Of a stretch of 64,000 nucleotides of DNA, positions 8,669-18,613 are shown one piece after another. The DNA comes from an uncultured Bacteroidota bacterium. Its GTDB lineage: Bacteria; Bacteroidota; Bacteroidia; Flavobacteriales; Flavobacteriaceae. The translations under genes were made by a program, and so were the position numbers. The notes below the pieces were generated by a model. The model did no database searches, was not told the DNA's origin, and saw only the letters and a list, made by a program, of their open reading frames with translations. How positions within the stretch are numbered: position 1 is the first letter of the stretch; the number at the start of each line of letters is the position of its first letter. Location of the stretch: the NCBI GenBank assembly GCA_902597545.1, contig CACJYD010000001.1, positions 147,458 to 211,457 on the forward strand, given 5' to 3'.

Positions 8669-11494
8669 ATGAAAAATATAAGTTTTTTTATAATCTTATT
8701 CTCCATTTTTTGCCAGTCACAAAATAATTATACATCTGCAGAATTAATAGAGAAATCTGAGCTCCAATATAAAAATCAATTAGAAAACTCTATTGTAAAA
8801 AATATTCAATTTGTAAATATCGGACCAAGTGTAATGAGTGGTCGGGTTACAGATATTGAAGTTAACCCTAAGAATTCAATAGAATTTTATGTCGCATATG
8901 CTTCGGGTGGATTATGGCACACAATAAACAACGGTACAACATTTGAGCCAATTATGGATAACAGTATAACACAAAACATAGGAGATTTTGCAATAGATTG
9001 GGAATCAAAAACAATTTTTGTTGGCACAGGCGAAAGTAATTCATCGAGATCATCATATCCTGGAATTGGAGTAATAAAATCTACGGATAATGGCAAGACC
9101 TGGCAGAATGTTGGCCTAAGAGATTCTCATCATGTTAGTAGAATTCTTATAAACCCAAAGGATAATCAACATATTGTAGTAGCAGTAATTGGCCATTTAT
9201 ATTCAAAAAACAAAGAAAGAGGAATTTTTAATTCATTTGACGGAGGAAAAACATGGACTAAATCTTTATATATTAAAGATAACACAGGAGCAATTGATAT
9301 AGTTTATGATCCAAGTAATTTTAATATTCAATATGCTGCTTTTTGGGAAAGAGAGAGAAATGCATGGAATTTTTTAGGAAGTGGTGCCAATTCAGGAATT
9401 TATAAGACCATCGACGGAGGTAAAAACTGGAAGAAAATATCGACTGCTGATTCTGGGTTCCCAGTAGGCGATGGGGTTGGTAGAATAGGATTAGCAATTT
9501 ATGATTCTTCTATTATTTATGCTGTTTTAGATAATCAGTTCAGAAGAAAACTAGAAAATAAATATGAAGGATTACAAAGAATAGATTTTAAAGAAATGTC
9601 TAAACAAAGTTTTATGGCTTTAGAAAATGATCAGCTAAACAAGTTTATTAAGCAAAACGGTTTTCCAAAAAACTTAGATGCTGTTTCGCTAAAATCTAAA
9701 ATAGATTCAAACAATTTAATTCCAGAAGACATTTATAAGTTTTTAACGGATGCTAATGCTGAATTGTTTGATACACCTGTAATAGGAGCAGAAGTCTATA
9801 AATCGATAGATGGAGGGATTACTTGGCAAAAACAAAACTCTAATTATTTGGATGGTGTTTACAACAGTTACGGATATTATTTTGGAAGAATACATGTTTC
9901 ACCAAGTAATTCAAATCAAATATATATTTATGGTGTCCCAATATTAAAATCAAATGATTCAGGAAAAACTTTTAAAAGAATTGGAGCAAGTAATGTTCAC
10001 GTTGATCATCACGATTTATGGATCAATCCAAAAAATACAAATCATCTAGTTTTAGGAAATGATGGGGGTGTTAATATTTCGTATGATCAAGGAAATAATT
10101 GGATTAAATTAAACCAGCCCTCTGTTGGACAATTCTATTCAATTAATGTTGACAATTCTAATCCATACAATGTTTATGGCGGACTGCAAGACAATGGAGT
10201 TTGGATGGCAAAAAATAATTCGATAGAATCTCCATCATGGTATGAAACAGGCCATAATAATTGGACTAAAATTATGGGAGGAGATGGCATGCAAATTCAA
10301 ATCGATAACCGAGATAATAATATTGTTTACACAGGATTACAGTTTGGAAATTATTATAGATTAGATTTATTTAATAATGAAAGAAAAAGTATTAAACCTA
10401 AACATAAGCTTGGAGACTCTCCTTTAAGATTCAATTGGCAAACACCAATATTAATATCTCCTCATAATCAAGATATTATATATTTTGGGAGTAATAAATT
10501 ACATAGATCATTTAATAAAGGAGATGATTGGGAAGAAATTTCTAAAGACCTAACATCTGGTGGGAAAAAAGGAAACGTGCCATATGGCACTATAACCAGT
10601 TTTGATGAATCTAATTTTCAGTTTGGAAAATTAATTGTTGGCTCTGATGATGGGATTGTAAGCATTAGTAATGACTCTGGAAAAACCTGGAAATCAGTCA
10701 GTGATAATTTACCACCTGATCTTTGGGTTAGTAGAGTGATTTTTTCAAAACATGAAAAAAATACGATTTATTTATCATTGAATGGATATAGATATAATGA
10801 TTTCAAACCTTACATATATGTAAGTAATGATAATGGAGATAGTTGGGAAAATATTTCATCTAATCTTCCTTTGTCACCTGTCAATGTTATAAGAGAGGAT
10901 ATTAATAGAAAAGAAATTCTTTATGTAGGTACAGACAATGGTTTATTTATTTCATTTAATGGTGGAAAAAAATGGCACCCATTTGAGTCATCATTAAATA
11001 GAGTTGCCGTCCATGATTTAGTTATTCAAAACGAAAAAAATGATTTATTAGTTGGAACACACGGAAGATCTATCTACAAAACAAATTTAGATTTGTTCAA
11101 TGATTTCATGATTGAAAAAAATGGAGAAAAACCCTTAATTATTTTTGAAATAAATGATTTAAGACACTCAAATTCATGGGGAAAAAGATCTAATTATTCA
11201 GATGATGTTTTTAAACCCTCAGTTAAAACAATAGTGTACTCAGACAAATCAATAATATATGATTACACAATCACGGATAACTTTAATAATATTCTAAATA
11301 AAGGTAAGTTGAATTTGGATAAAGGATTTAATAATATAGAAATAATACCAATGATTAATTACTCAATTGCTACAAAGAAATTTAAGAAGATTGGGATAAG
11401 CTCAGAAAAATCTGAAGATGGAAATATTTATTTACCCAAGGGCGATTATATTTTAAAAATTAATGATTTTTCAAGAAAATTTTCTATTAAATAG
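8669..11494 (+). CDS. Secreted VPS10/sortilin-like beta-propeller protein (BNR repeats)
   Basis: The 941-residue product (counting from the ATG at 8669) begins MKNISFFIILFSIFCQSQ, a short signal peptide, so it is exported. I prefer this ATG over a TTG at 8636, which would put 11 charged and polar residues before the signal. Repeated Asp-box-like units such as STDNGKTW, SFDGGKTWTKS, SIDGGITWQ, SNDSGKTF and SFNGGKKWHPF mark a VPS10/sortilin-type beta-propeller. Such proteins are widespread in Bacteroidota and are often labelled glycosyl hydrolase, but I see no basis for a hydrolase call. It may bind peptides or glycans at the cell surface. It is divergent from pepP with only a 39-base gap. Confidence 0.8.
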   Translation: MKNISFFIILFSIFCQSQNNYTSAELIEKSELQYKNQLENSIVKNIQFVNIGPSVMSGRVTDIEVNPKNSIEFYVAYASGGLWHTINNGTTFEPIMDNSITQNIGDFAIDWESKTIFVGTGESNSSRSSYPGIGVIKSTDNGKTWQNVGLRDSHHVSRILINPKDNQHIVVAVIGHLYSKNKERGIFNSFDGGKTWTKSLYIKDNTGAIDIVYDPSNFNIQYAAFWERERNAWNFLGSGANSGIYKTIDGGKNWKKISTADSGFPVGDGVGRIGLAIYDSSIIYAVLDNQFRRKLENKYEGLQRIDFKEMSKQSFMALENDQLNKFIKQNGFPKNLDAVSLKSKIDSNNLIPEDIYKFLTDANAELFDTPVIGAEVYKSIDGGITWQKQNSNYLDGVYNSYGYYFGRIHVSPSNSNQIYIYGVPILKSNDSGKTFKRIGASNVHVDHHDLWINPKNTNHLVLGNDGGVNISYDQGNNWIKLNQPSVGQFYSINVDNSNPYNVYGGLQDNGVWMAKNNSIESPSWYETGHNNWTKIMGGDGMQIQIDNRDNNIVYTGLQFGNYYRLDLFNNERKSIKPKHKLGDSPLRFNWQTPILISPHNQDIIYFGSNKLHRSFNKGDDWEEISKDLTSGGKKGNVPYGTITSFDESNFQFGKLIVGSDDGIVSISNDSGKTWKSVSDNLPPDLWVSRVIFSKHEKNTIYLSLNGYRYNDFKPYIYVSNDNGDSWENISSNLPLSPVNVIREDINRKEILYVGTDNGLFISFNGGKKWHPFESSLNRVAVHDLVIQNEKNDLLVGTHGRSIYKTNLDLFNDFMIEKNGEKPLIIFEINDLRHSNSWGKRSNYSDDVFKPSVKTIVYSDKSIIYDYTITDNFNNILNKGKLNLDKGFNNIEIIPMINYSIATKKFKKIGISSEKSEDGNIYLPKGDYILKINDFSRKFSIK

Positions 11495-11507
11495 TTATAA
11501 ATTCTTG

Positions 11508-11535
11508 TTTGTAATTTCATTGTGAGTTAATTTTG
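11508..11535 (+). promoter_or_regulatory. Predicted promoter of the sdh operon
   Basis: A TTTG at 11508-11511 is followed after 16 bases by TAATTTTG at 11528-11535, matching the Bacteroidota -33/-7 pair TTTG and TAnnTTTG with slightly short spacing. The -7 element ends 17 bases before the sdhC ATG, so a short leader is expected. Confidence 0.5.
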
Positions 11536-11552
11536 TAGATTGAAATTTAACT

Positions 11553-12215
11553 ATGAACAAGCTTTTTAGTTCCTCAATTGGTAGAAAAATTGCAATGGCT
11601 CTTTCTGGAGTTTTTTTAATAGTTTTTTTAACTCAACATTTCTTAATAAACATTACCTCGGTTTTCAGTGAAGGTATTTTCAATATGCTTTCACATTTCA
11701 TGGGAAATAATCCATTAGTACAGTTTATTCTACAGCCAATATTAATTGTTGGTGTTATATTTCATTTTGTAATGGGTTTTGTTTTAGATTGGCAAAATCG
11801 GAAAGCTAGGCCAGTAAAATATGCAGTTTACAAAGGATCAAGAAACTCAATGTTTGTATCAAGAAATATGATTATATCAGGAATCGTTATTTTATCCTTT
11901 ATGGCTTTACATTTTTATGATTTTTGGGTACCAGAAATGGATTACAAATATATTCAAGTATTACCAGAGGACCCTGACAGATATTATGAAGAATTAATAC
12001 ATAAGTTTGAAAATCCTGTTAGAGTAGGCTTATACTGTTTATCATTTATTTTTTTGTCGTTACATTTAATACATGGACTTTCGTCATCAACCCAATCATT
12101 AGGAACCAACAATAAATATTCATCAACTATAAATAAGATAAGTTATGCATTCGGTATTGGAATACCTGCTGGATTTTGTTTTATAGCATTATTTCATTTT
12201 TTTACACATTTATAA
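11553..12215 (+). CDS. sdhC: Succinate dehydrogenase cytochrome b subunit (b558 type)
   Basis: The 220-residue protein is the single large membrane anchor of a Bacteroidota-type succinate:menaquinone reductase. It has about five membrane segments and histidines in them suited to bind two hemes, for example in LTQHFLINI, IFHFVMGF, MALHFYDFW and SLHLIHGLSSS. The start MNKLFSSSIGRKIAMALSG is characteristic of the family. It is followed by sdhA after an unusually long gap of 143 bases, then sdhB. Electrons from SdhA and SdhB pass through this subunit to the quinone pool that the act operon products later oxidise. Confidence 0.92.
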   Translation: MNKLFSSSIGRKIAMALSGVFLIVFLTQHFLINITSVFSEGIFNMLSHFMGNNPLVQFILQPILIVGVIFHFVMGFVLDWQNRKARPVKYAVYKGSRNSMFVSRNMIISGIVILSFMALHFYDFWVPEMDYKYIQVLPEDPDRYYEELIHKFENPVRVGLYCLSFIFLSLHLIHGLSSSTQSLGTNNKYSSTINKISYAFGIGIPAGFCFIALFHFFTHL

Positions 12216-12268
12216 CACATAATGTACTTAAATGTAACACATTATAAAATTATACATGTGTTATAAAT
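12208..12268. repeat. Perfect 13-bp inverted repeat over the sdhC stop codon
   Basis: The arm at 12208-12220 (ATTTATAACACAT) is exactly complementary to 12256-12268 (ATGTGTTATAAAT), with a 35-base loop. The sdhC stop codon TAA at 12213-12215 lies inside the left arm. A further TAACACAT copy at 12235-12242 pairs with the same right arm over 8 bases. More TAACAC or GTGTTA copies follow at 12293-12298 and 12349-12354. The structure could be an mRNA hairpin, a protein-binding site cluster, or a remnant of an integration site; the sequence does not tell which. Confidence 0.6.
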
Positions 12269-12358
12269 TATTCATTTTATAAGGTTTATTTAGTGTTAAA
12301 AAATTATTTTTATCTATTTTTTTATATTTTGTTATTTATTATTAATTTTAACACGTGA

Positions 12359-12643
12359 ATGAAAAAAATAACTTATTCTTTAAATTATCGTAAACCAAAG
12401 GAAGACTATAAAGATGATGATACTTTGACTGTCTGCGTAAGGTATTATCATAGGTTCGATAATGGTATTCAAAAGGTAATTAAAAAAAGTACAGGAGTTA
12501 AATGTAAACTTAAGGATTGGGATTCTGACTGGCATAAATCTGATAACAGACATCCTATAAAGTCTACTGACCCAAATTATTTAGAAAAAAATAGACTTAT
12601 TAGGAATAAATCCATCGATTTACATTCTCTTATTAAGAATATA
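12359..12643 (+). other. Fused arm-type DNA-binding domain (recombinase N-terminal domain) in sdhA
   Basis: This segment encodes residues 1-95 of the SdhA fusion. The pattern is that of the Arm-DNA-bind family: beta strands [12 protein letters not shown] and [10 protein letters not shown], then a third strand ending in KKSTGVKCK, the DWD tryptophan turn, IKSTDPNY and a helix with [18 protein letters not shown]. It is rich in lysine and arginine. The core-binding and catalytic domains of a recombinase are absent. The domain joins SdhA precisely at its ancestral start. Confidence 0.75.
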
Positions 12644-14662
12644 AAGCCCTTACAATCCAAATCAACTTTAAAATCAAATATACCTGATGGTCCTCTTGAT
12701 CTTAAGTGGAGCAGTCATAAAAATAATGTTCGTTTGGTAAGTCCTGCTAATAAAAGAAATATTGATATAATTGTTGTTGGTACTGGTTTGGCAGGTGGTT
12801 CTGCTTCTGCTACATTAGCAGAGCAAGGTTATAATGTTAAAGCCTTTTGTTTTCAAGACTCATCCAGGCGTGCTCATTCTATTGCAGCGCAAGGTGGGAT
12901 TAACGCTGCTAAAAATTATCAAGGTGATGGTGATTCAGTTTACAGGTTATTTTATGACACTATCAAGGGTGGCGATTACAGATCTAGAGAGGCCAATGTT
13001 TATAGATTAGCAGAAGTCTCATCTAGTATTATTGATCAATGTGTTGCTCAAGGAGTTCCATTTGCAAGAGAATATGGAGGTTTTTTAGATAATAGATCGT
13101 TTGGTGGGGTTTTAGTTTCTAGAACTTTTTATGCAAAAGGACAAACTGGACAGCAATTATTACTGGGCGCATATTCTGCAATGAATAGACAAGTAGCAAG
13201 AGGTAAAATAAAAATGTTTACAAGACATGAAATGATGGATATAGTTATTGTTGATGGTAAAGCTAGAGGAATAATCACTCGTAATTTAATTACTGGAGAG
13301 ATTGAAAGTCATTCTGCTCATGCAGTTGTCTTAGCGTCAGGTGGTTATGGGAATTTATTTTATTTATCTACTAATGCTATGGGAAGCAACGTGTCTGCAG
13401 CTTGGAAAGTTCATAAAAAAGGAGCTCTTTTTGCAAATCCTTCTTTCACACAAATCCATCCAACTTGCATACCTGTTTCAGGAGATTACCAGTCTAAACT
13501 TACCTTAATGTCCGAATCTTTGAGAAATGATGGTAGGATTTGGGTTCCAAAAAAAATTGATGATGCAAAAAAGATAAGAGAGGGTAAACTTAAGCCAACT
13601 GATTTGAGTGAAGATGAAAGGGATTATTATTTAGAAAGAAGATACCCCGCTTTTGGAAACCTAGTACCACGTGATGTTGCATCAAGAGCTGCGAAAGAAA
13701 GATGTGACGCTGGATTTGGTGTTAATAAAACAGGCGAAGCTGTTTTTCTAGATTTTTCTTCTTCTATAATAAGGTATGGAAAAGAGAAAGCTTTAATTAA
13801 AGGATTAGATACAGCTGATATTAATTTAGTTAGATCTTTGGGAGAGCAAGTTATTAAGGCTAAATATGGAAATTTATTTCAGATGTATGAAAAAATTGTT
13901 GATGAAAATCCATACAAAACTCCAATGATGATTTATCCTGCTGTTCACTATACAATGGGAGGATTATGGGTTGATTACAATTTAATGACTACCATTCCAG
14001 GTTGCTATGCTATTGGTGAAGCCAATTTTTCAGATCATGGAGCAAATAGGCTCGGAGCATCAGCACTAATGCAAGGATTAGCTGATGGTTATTTTGTACT
14101 TCCAAATACAATAAATGATTTTCTAGCGGATGATATTAAAACTGGACCAATTTCATCAGATTTAGCTGAATTCAAAGAGGCAAAAAAATTAGTTGAAGAA
14201 AAAATTGATAAAATTATGTCTAATAGAGGATCTAAATCTGTTGACTATTTCCATAAGAAATTGGGTAAAATAATTTGGAATAATTGTGGAATGTCAAGAA
14301 ATAAAAAGGATTTAAAAAAAGCGATTAAAGACATTCAAAATTTGAGAAAAGATTTTTATAAAAACTTAAAAATTCCTGGCGAAAAATTTTCTTTCAATGA
14401 ATCATTAGCAAAAGCCTTGAGGGTTGCTGATTTTATGGAATTAGGTGAATTATTTGCTTTAGATGCACTTAATAGAAATGAGTCTTGTGGAGGTCATTTC
14501 AGAGAAGAATATCAAACTAAAGAAGGTGAAGCTTTAAGAAATGATGATGAATTTAGATTTGTTTCAGCTTGGGAGCATAACCCTAATATAGAGTTGTCTA
14601 AATTACACAAGGAACAATTACAATTTGAGAATGTTGAATTAAAAAGTAGATCATATAAATAA
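12359..14662 (+). CDS. sdhA: SdhA flavoprotein with an extra N-terminal recombinase arm-type domain
   Basis: The product is 767 residues, about 100 longer than SdhA of this group. Residues from about 101 on are a complete flavoprotein: [13 protein letters not shown] motif at 141-150, the covalent-FAD histidine H173 in [11 protein letters not shown], and downstream blocks [22 protein letters not shown] and [15 protein letters not shown]. Residues 1 to about 95 are foreign to SdhA and read as the arm-type DNA-binding domain of Bacteroidota tyrosine recombinases, with [30 protein letters not shown] and NYLEKNRL. The ancestral N-terminus, normally M-S-x-L-x-S-x-I-P, appears as K101-S-T-L-K-S-N-I-P, so the old start codon is gone and no in-frame ATG lies between 12359 and the FAD domain. 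The stop overlaps the sdhB ATG by one base. SdhA identity is certain; the arm-domain call is strong but unsearched. Confidence 0.93.
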   Translation: MKKITYSLNYRKPKEDYKDDDTLTVCVRYYHRFDNGIQKVIKKSTGVKCKLKDWDSDWHKSDNRHPIKSTDPNYLEKNRLIRNKSIDLHSLIKNIKPLQSKSTLKSNIPDGPLDLKWSSHKNNVRLVSPANKRNIDIIVVGTGLAGGSASATLAEQGYNVKAFCFQDSSRRAHSIAAQGGINAAKNYQGDGDSVYRLFYDTIKGGDYRSREANVYRLAEVSSSIIDQCVAQGVPFAREYGGFLDNRSFGGVLVSRTFYAKGQTGQQLLLGAYSAMNRQVARGKIKMFTRHEMMDIVIVDGKARGIITRNLITGEIESHSAHAVVLASGGYGNLFYLSTNAMGSNVSAAWKVHKKGALFANPSFTQIHPTCIPVSGDYQSKLTLMSESLRNDGRIWVPKKIDDAKKIREGKLKPTDLSEDERDYYLERRYPAFGNLVPRDVASRAAKERCDAGFGVNKTGEAVFLDFSSSIIRYGKEKALIKGLDTADINLVRSLGEQVIKAKYGNLFQMYEKIVDENPYKTPMMIYPAVHYTMGGLWVDYNLMTTIPGCYAIGEANFSDHGANRLGASALMQGLADGYFVLPNTINDFLADDIKTGPISSDLAEFKEAKKLVEEKIDKIMSNRGSKSVDYFHKKLGKIIWNNCGMSRNKKDLKKAIKDIQNLRKDFYKNLKIPGEKFSFNESLAKALRVADFMELGELFALDALNRNESCGGHFREEYQTKEGEALRNDDEFRFVSAWEHNPNIELSKLHKEQLQFENVELKSRSYK

Positions 14663-15408
14663 TGAAATTGTATTTAAAAATATGGAGACAAAAAAATAAC
14701 CAATCAAAAGGTAGTATGATTGATTATGAGATTGATAATATTTCACCTGATATGTCATTTCTTGAAATGATGGATGTGCTAAATGAAAAAATAATTGAGG
14801 AGAATGGTGACCCTGTTGCATTTGATCATGATTGTAGAGAGGGTATTTGTGGTTCTTGCTCCATGTTTATAAATGGTGAGCCTCATGGTCCTGATAAATT
14901 AATTACTACTTGTCAGCTTCATATGAGGAAATTCAAAGATGGTGACACTATATATATTGAGCCATTTAGAGCCAAAGCTTTCCCGATTATTAAAGATTTA
15001 GTTGTTGATAGATCAGCTTTTGATAGAATACAACAATCAGGTGGATTCATCTCAATTAATACATCTGGGAATACTTTAGATGCTAATACAATACCGATTG
15101 AAAAAGAAAATGCTGATAAAGCATTTGATGCTGCAACTTGTATTGGTTGTGGTGCATGTGTTGCTAGTTGTAAAAACTCATCTGCAATGCTTTTTGTATC
15201 AGCAAAAGTTTCCCAATTCTCTCTTTTACCACAAGGTAAAGTTGAAGCTACCGACAGAGTTTTAAATATGGTTAATCAAATGGATCAAGAAGGTTTTGGA
15301 AATTGTACAAATACAGGGGCATGTCATGTTGAATGCCCAAAGGGCATTTCATTAGATTATATTGCTAAGCTTAATAGAGAATATGTTAAAGCAAACATTA
15401 AAAAATAA
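14662..15408 (+). CDS. sdhB: Succinate dehydrogenase iron-sulfur subunit
   Basis: SdhB carries electrons from FAD in SdhA to the quinone site in SdhC through three Fe-S clusters. The 248-residue sequence shows [19 protein letters not shown] for the [2Fe-2S] cluster, [15 protein letters not shown] for the [4Fe-4S] cluster and [16 protein letters not shown] completing the remaining ligands. The start codon shares one base with the sdhA stop (TAATG), so translation is coupled. The 3' end is 4 bases from the convergent Ig-like lipoprotein gene. Length and motifs are typical of Bacteroidota. Confidence 0.95.
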   Translation: MKLYLKIWRQKNNQSKGSMIDYEIDNISPDMSFLEMMDVLNEKIIEENGDPVAFDHDCREGICGSCSMFINGEPHGPDKLITTCQLHMRKFKDGDTIYIEPFRAKAFPIIKDLVVDRSAFDRIQQSGGFISINTSGNTLDANTIPIEKENADKAFDAATCIGCGACVASCKNSSAMLFVSAKVSQFSLLPQGKVEATDRVLNMVNQMDQEGFGNCTNTGACHVECPKGISLDYIAKLNREYVKANIKK

Positions 15409-15412
15409 TAGA

Positions 15413-17011
15413 TTATATTTTTTCACGAATAACCCAATTTGCTCTGATTTTTATTTTTTCTAAACTGTGTATTGTTTCTTCAGGTTTAATTTTATTTAAA
15501 TAATTTCCAGAGTCCCATTTATAATTTTCATTTTTGTCATGAATCAATCTTAAATTATAGTCCCCTGGATTAATATTTTCAAAAATACATTCTTCAAATT
15601 GACTTTGAATATATTTAGATTGAATAATTTTTTCCTTAGTATCTAATAGTTCAACAATAATTGGATACTTTTTCAATGTTTCAATATCAACAATTAACAA
15701 TCCGTAATCGGAACTCTTTTTTGTATTAAACGAGTATTTAAGTGTATCAATAGTATTATCAAAAAAATCAAGGATTGCATTAGGTAAGACATTAATGGTA
15801 TACTTATCATTTGGTATAATCTCAAAATCAAAAATGATATCAATTCCATTTTCAATGCGAGTTGAAAATTCAATTCTTACTGAATCTTTATTATAAATAC
15901 TTATGTATTGGTCATCAATTTTTGATATAGGAATGTTACTATTTAAAATAAATTTTTCTCCCAAATCGATAGAGTTTTGTGTATCGCTATTGATTTGAAG
16001 AGAGTCTCTTTCTAATTTTTTTCTTGGATACGGAACTTTAAATTGTTCATTGAATTTTTTATTTTTTATATCTAAATAAATAGTATCATAATCGAATTCC
16101 TTAAACCAAAAATTTAAGGTATCAGTTTCTTTTTCTAATGTTATTCGTGATGAATCAATAATGTTTTTATTAGAAATTTTTATATCTAAACTGTCAGTAC
16201 TTCCTCTATATCCAAATGACAGTTTGTTATAGGATGTTTGGAATGGTTTGAAAATGAAAAATTCTGGATTTTCTTTAAAAATTCTCAAATCAATTTCATA
16301 CTCTCCTGGAAGATTTACTATGCTATCATAATAGGCAATTTTATCGATTAAAGGATCAAATAAAAAATTATTGTTGTTATCCTTAAGTGCTATTAGATGA
16401 TACTTGCCTGTCTTTACATTAGTAAAATTAAAATATGTACTATCCAGAGTGCTAGCAACATAAGTTGGTTTTTCTTTATATATTATTGAATCATAAAATT
16501 TTTCGTTTTTTGGATAAAGCATAACCGTTATTAATTCATCTGTTTTTGCAGAATAACTATCTTTAATTAAGCCATCAATCTCTAGAGAATCTATGTATGA
16601 ACCAGTCGAGAATGCATACTTGTAAAATGGTAATTTATTACCTTCATTATTATCCTCTATACTTTGTCCAAAATTGAAGACATAAGTTGTACTATCATTT
16701 AATGACTCGTTAATTTCTATATCAATATATTTTGAAGCACCACCTTGTGGGAAAATGGAATATTTACTTTTATCAATAGGAGGAGATACAACAAGCTGAG
16801 AATTTAATTTTTCTAATTTTATGTATTCATCAAAAAAAATTCTAATCTTATCATCATTAAAATAAATAGAATTGTTATCCGGAAGTTCTCTTACAATTTC
16901 TGGCGGATTTTCATCTTTAGGCCCACCATCAGGTGTCCCTCTTTTTGCACAAGAGTTCAAAAAAATAATTACTGTTAGTAATAGTAGAGGGGACTGAACT
17001 TTCATAAACAT
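15413..17011 (-). CDS. Outer-surface lipoprotein with Ig-like domain
   Basis: The 532-residue protein starts with a lipoprotein signal, LLLLTVIIFLNSC, followed by AKRGTPDGGPKDENPPEIV. This N-terminus and the block KIRIFFDEYIKLEKL are typical of a Bacteroidota family annotated as Ig-like domain-containing protein, with a bacterial Ig-like fold in the first third and mixed beta domains after it. The role is unknown; it is probably anchored in the outer membrane. A second in-frame ATG at 17005 gives a cleaner signal peptide and is equally likely as start. It is divergent from glyS. Confidence 0.75.
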   Translation of the reverse strand: MFMKVQSPLLLLTVIIFLNSCAKRGTPDGGPKDENPPEIVRELPDNNSIYFNDDKIRIFFDEYIKLEKLNSQLVVSPPIDKSKYSIFPQGGASKYIDIEINESLNDSTTYVFNFGQSIEDNNEGNKLPFYKYAFSTGSYIDSLEIDGLIKDSYSAKTDELITVMLYPKNEKFYDSIIYKEKPTYVASTLDSTYFNFTNVKTGKYHLIALKDNNNNFLFDPLIDKIAYYDSIVNLPGEYEIDLRIFKENPEFFIFKPFQTSYNKLSFGYRGSTDSLDIKISNKNIIDSSRITLEKETDTLNFWFKEFDYDTIYLDIKNKKFNEQFKVPYPRKKLERDSLQINSDTQNSIDLGEKFILNSNIPISKIDDQYISIYNKDSVRIEFSTRIENGIDIIFDFEIIPNDKYTINVLPNAILDFFDNTIDTLKYSFNTKKSSDYGLLIVDIETLKKYPIIVELLDTKEKIIQSKYIQSQFEECIFENINPGDYNLRLIHDKNENYKWDSGNYLNKIKPEETIHSLEKIKIRANWVIREKI

Positions 17012-17066
17012 AATAACTAAAAGAATTTATTTTTAATTATTAAAATCATAATAAAGATGAATATAG

Positions 17067-17074
17067 TATTTTTG
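17067..17074 (+). promoter_or_regulatory. Predicted -7 promoter element of glyS
   Basis: TATTTTTG fits TAnnTTTG and ends 4 bases before the glyS ATG at 17079. If used, transcription starts at about the start codon, giving a leaderless mRNA. No clear -33 TTTG is seen. Confidence 0.45.
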
Positions 17075-17078
17075 TTAC

Positions 17079-18605
17079 ATGTCTGAAGAAAAATTCAAAA
17101 AAATAATTTCACATGCTAAAGAATATGGTTTTGTTTTTCAGTCCAGTGAAATTTATGATGGATTGAGCGCAGTATATGATTATGGTCAAAATGGTGTTTT
17201 ACTAAAAAATAATATTAAAGATTATTGGTGGAAATCAATGATAAATATGAATGATAATATTGTTGGATTAGATTCAGCTATATTTTCTCATCCAACTACA
17301 TGGAAAGCAAGCGGTCATTTGGATGCTTTTAATGATCCACTTATTGATAACAAGGATTCAAAAAAGAGATATCGTGCAGATAATTTAATTGAAGATTTTA
17401 TTGATAAAGTTCAAAATAAGTTAAATAAGGAAGTTTTAAAGAATGAAAAAAGAATTGGAGAAAAATTTGATTTAAACATGTTTTTATCTACGAATGAAAG
17501 AGCCAAAAAATATAATTCTCAAATCAATAATCTAAAAGATAGATTAAATAAAGCACTAAATGAAGACAATTTAAATGAGCTTAAACAGATAATATTAGAT
17601 AATAATATTCTTTGTCCAATCTCAGGATCATGCAATTGGACAGATGTAAAGCAGTTTAATTTAATGTTTAACACAAAATTTGGAGCATCTCTTGAAAGTT
17701 CATCTGATTTATATCTTAGACCTGAAACTGCACAAGGAATATTTCTTAATTACATGAATGTTTTAAAAACAGGTCGAATGAAAATCCCGTTTGGTATAGC
17801 TCAAATTGGTAAAGCATTTAGAAATGAGATTATAGCGAGACAATTTATCTTTAGGATGCGTGAATTTGAACAGATGGAAATGCAATTTTTTATTAAGCCT
17901 GGAGATCAAAAAAAATGGTATGAGTTCTGGAAAGACAATAGGATGAAATGGCACCTTTCATTAGGTATCGACCAGAATAAGTTTAGGTTTCATGACCATG
18001 AAAAACTTGCTCATTATGCTGATGCTGCTTGTGATATTGAATTTGATTTTCCATTTGGCTTTAAAGAGCTTGAAGGTATTCACTCAAGAACTGATTTTGA
18101 TTTATCAAATCATGAAAATTTTTCCTCAAAACAAATTAAATATTTTGATCCAGTTGATGAAAAAAAATATACACCATACGTTATCGAAACTTCAATCGGT
18201 CTAGATAGAATGTTTCTAGCTGTTTTCTCACAATCCCTGAATATTGAAAAATTAAGCGATGGAACTGAAAGAACAGTTTTAAAAATCCCAAAAATCTTAG
18301 CATCTAATAAATGTGCGATCTTCCCGTTGGTCAAAAAAGATGGATTACCTGAAATTGCATCTAGTTTAAAAGATCAATTGAAATTAAAATACAATGTGAT
18401 TTATGATGAAAAAGATGCAATTGGTAAAAGATATAGAAGGCAAGATGCAATTGGAACACCATATTGTATTACGATTGATCATCAAACTAATGAAGATAAT
18501 ACGGTTACAATAAGAGATAGAGATTCAATGGTACAAGAAAGGATTCCAATTGAAAATATTGAAAGTTTTCTTTCTCAATCTCTTGATATTTCAAATTGGC
18601 TTTAA
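17079..18605 (+). CDS. glyS: Glycyl-tRNA synthetase, dimeric (eukaryote-like) type
   Basis: The enzyme charges tRNA-Gly with glycine. The 508-residue single chain is the alpha2 form rather than the alpha2beta2 form. Class II motifs are visible: LYLRPETAQGIFLNY, IAQIGKAFRNEI with FRMREFEQMEMQFF (motif 2), and SIGLDRMFLAVF (motif 3). The C-terminal anticodon-binding domain runs from about residue 400, with RYRRQDAIGTPYCITID. It begins the run glyS-xthA-tas, whose coding regions nearly touch, suggesting one operon. Confidence 0.94.
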   Translation: MSEEKFKKIISHAKEYGFVFQSSEIYDGLSAVYDYGQNGVLLKNNIKDYWWKSMINMNDNIVGLDSAIFSHPTTWKASGHLDAFNDPLIDNKDSKKRYRADNLIEDFIDKVQNKLNKEVLKNEKRIGEKFDLNMFLSTNERAKKYNSQINNLKDRLNKALNEDNLNELKQIILDNNILCPISGSCNWTDVKQFNLMFNTKFGASLESSSDLYLRPETAQGIFLNYMNVLKTGRMKIPFGIAQIGKAFRNEIIARQFIFRMREFEQMEMQFFIKPGDQKKWYEFWKDNRMKWHLSLGIDQNKFRFHDHEKLAHYADAACDIEFDFPFGFKELEGIHSRTDFDLSNHENFSSKQIKYFDPVDEKKYTPYVIETSIGLDRMFLAVFSQSLNIEKLSDGTERTVLKIPKILASNKCAIFPLVKKDGLPEIASSLKDQLKLKYNVIYDEKDAIGKRYRRQDAIGTPYCITIDHQTNEDNTVTIRDRDSMVQERIPIENIESFLSQSLDISNWL

Positions 18606-18613
18606 ATAATAAA

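Noticed and set aside
12359..12661. The SdhA extension as a mere upstream start-site error
   Set aside because: No in-frame ATG exists near the ancestral start, and the extension has a coherent domain pattern, so I kept it as a real fusion.
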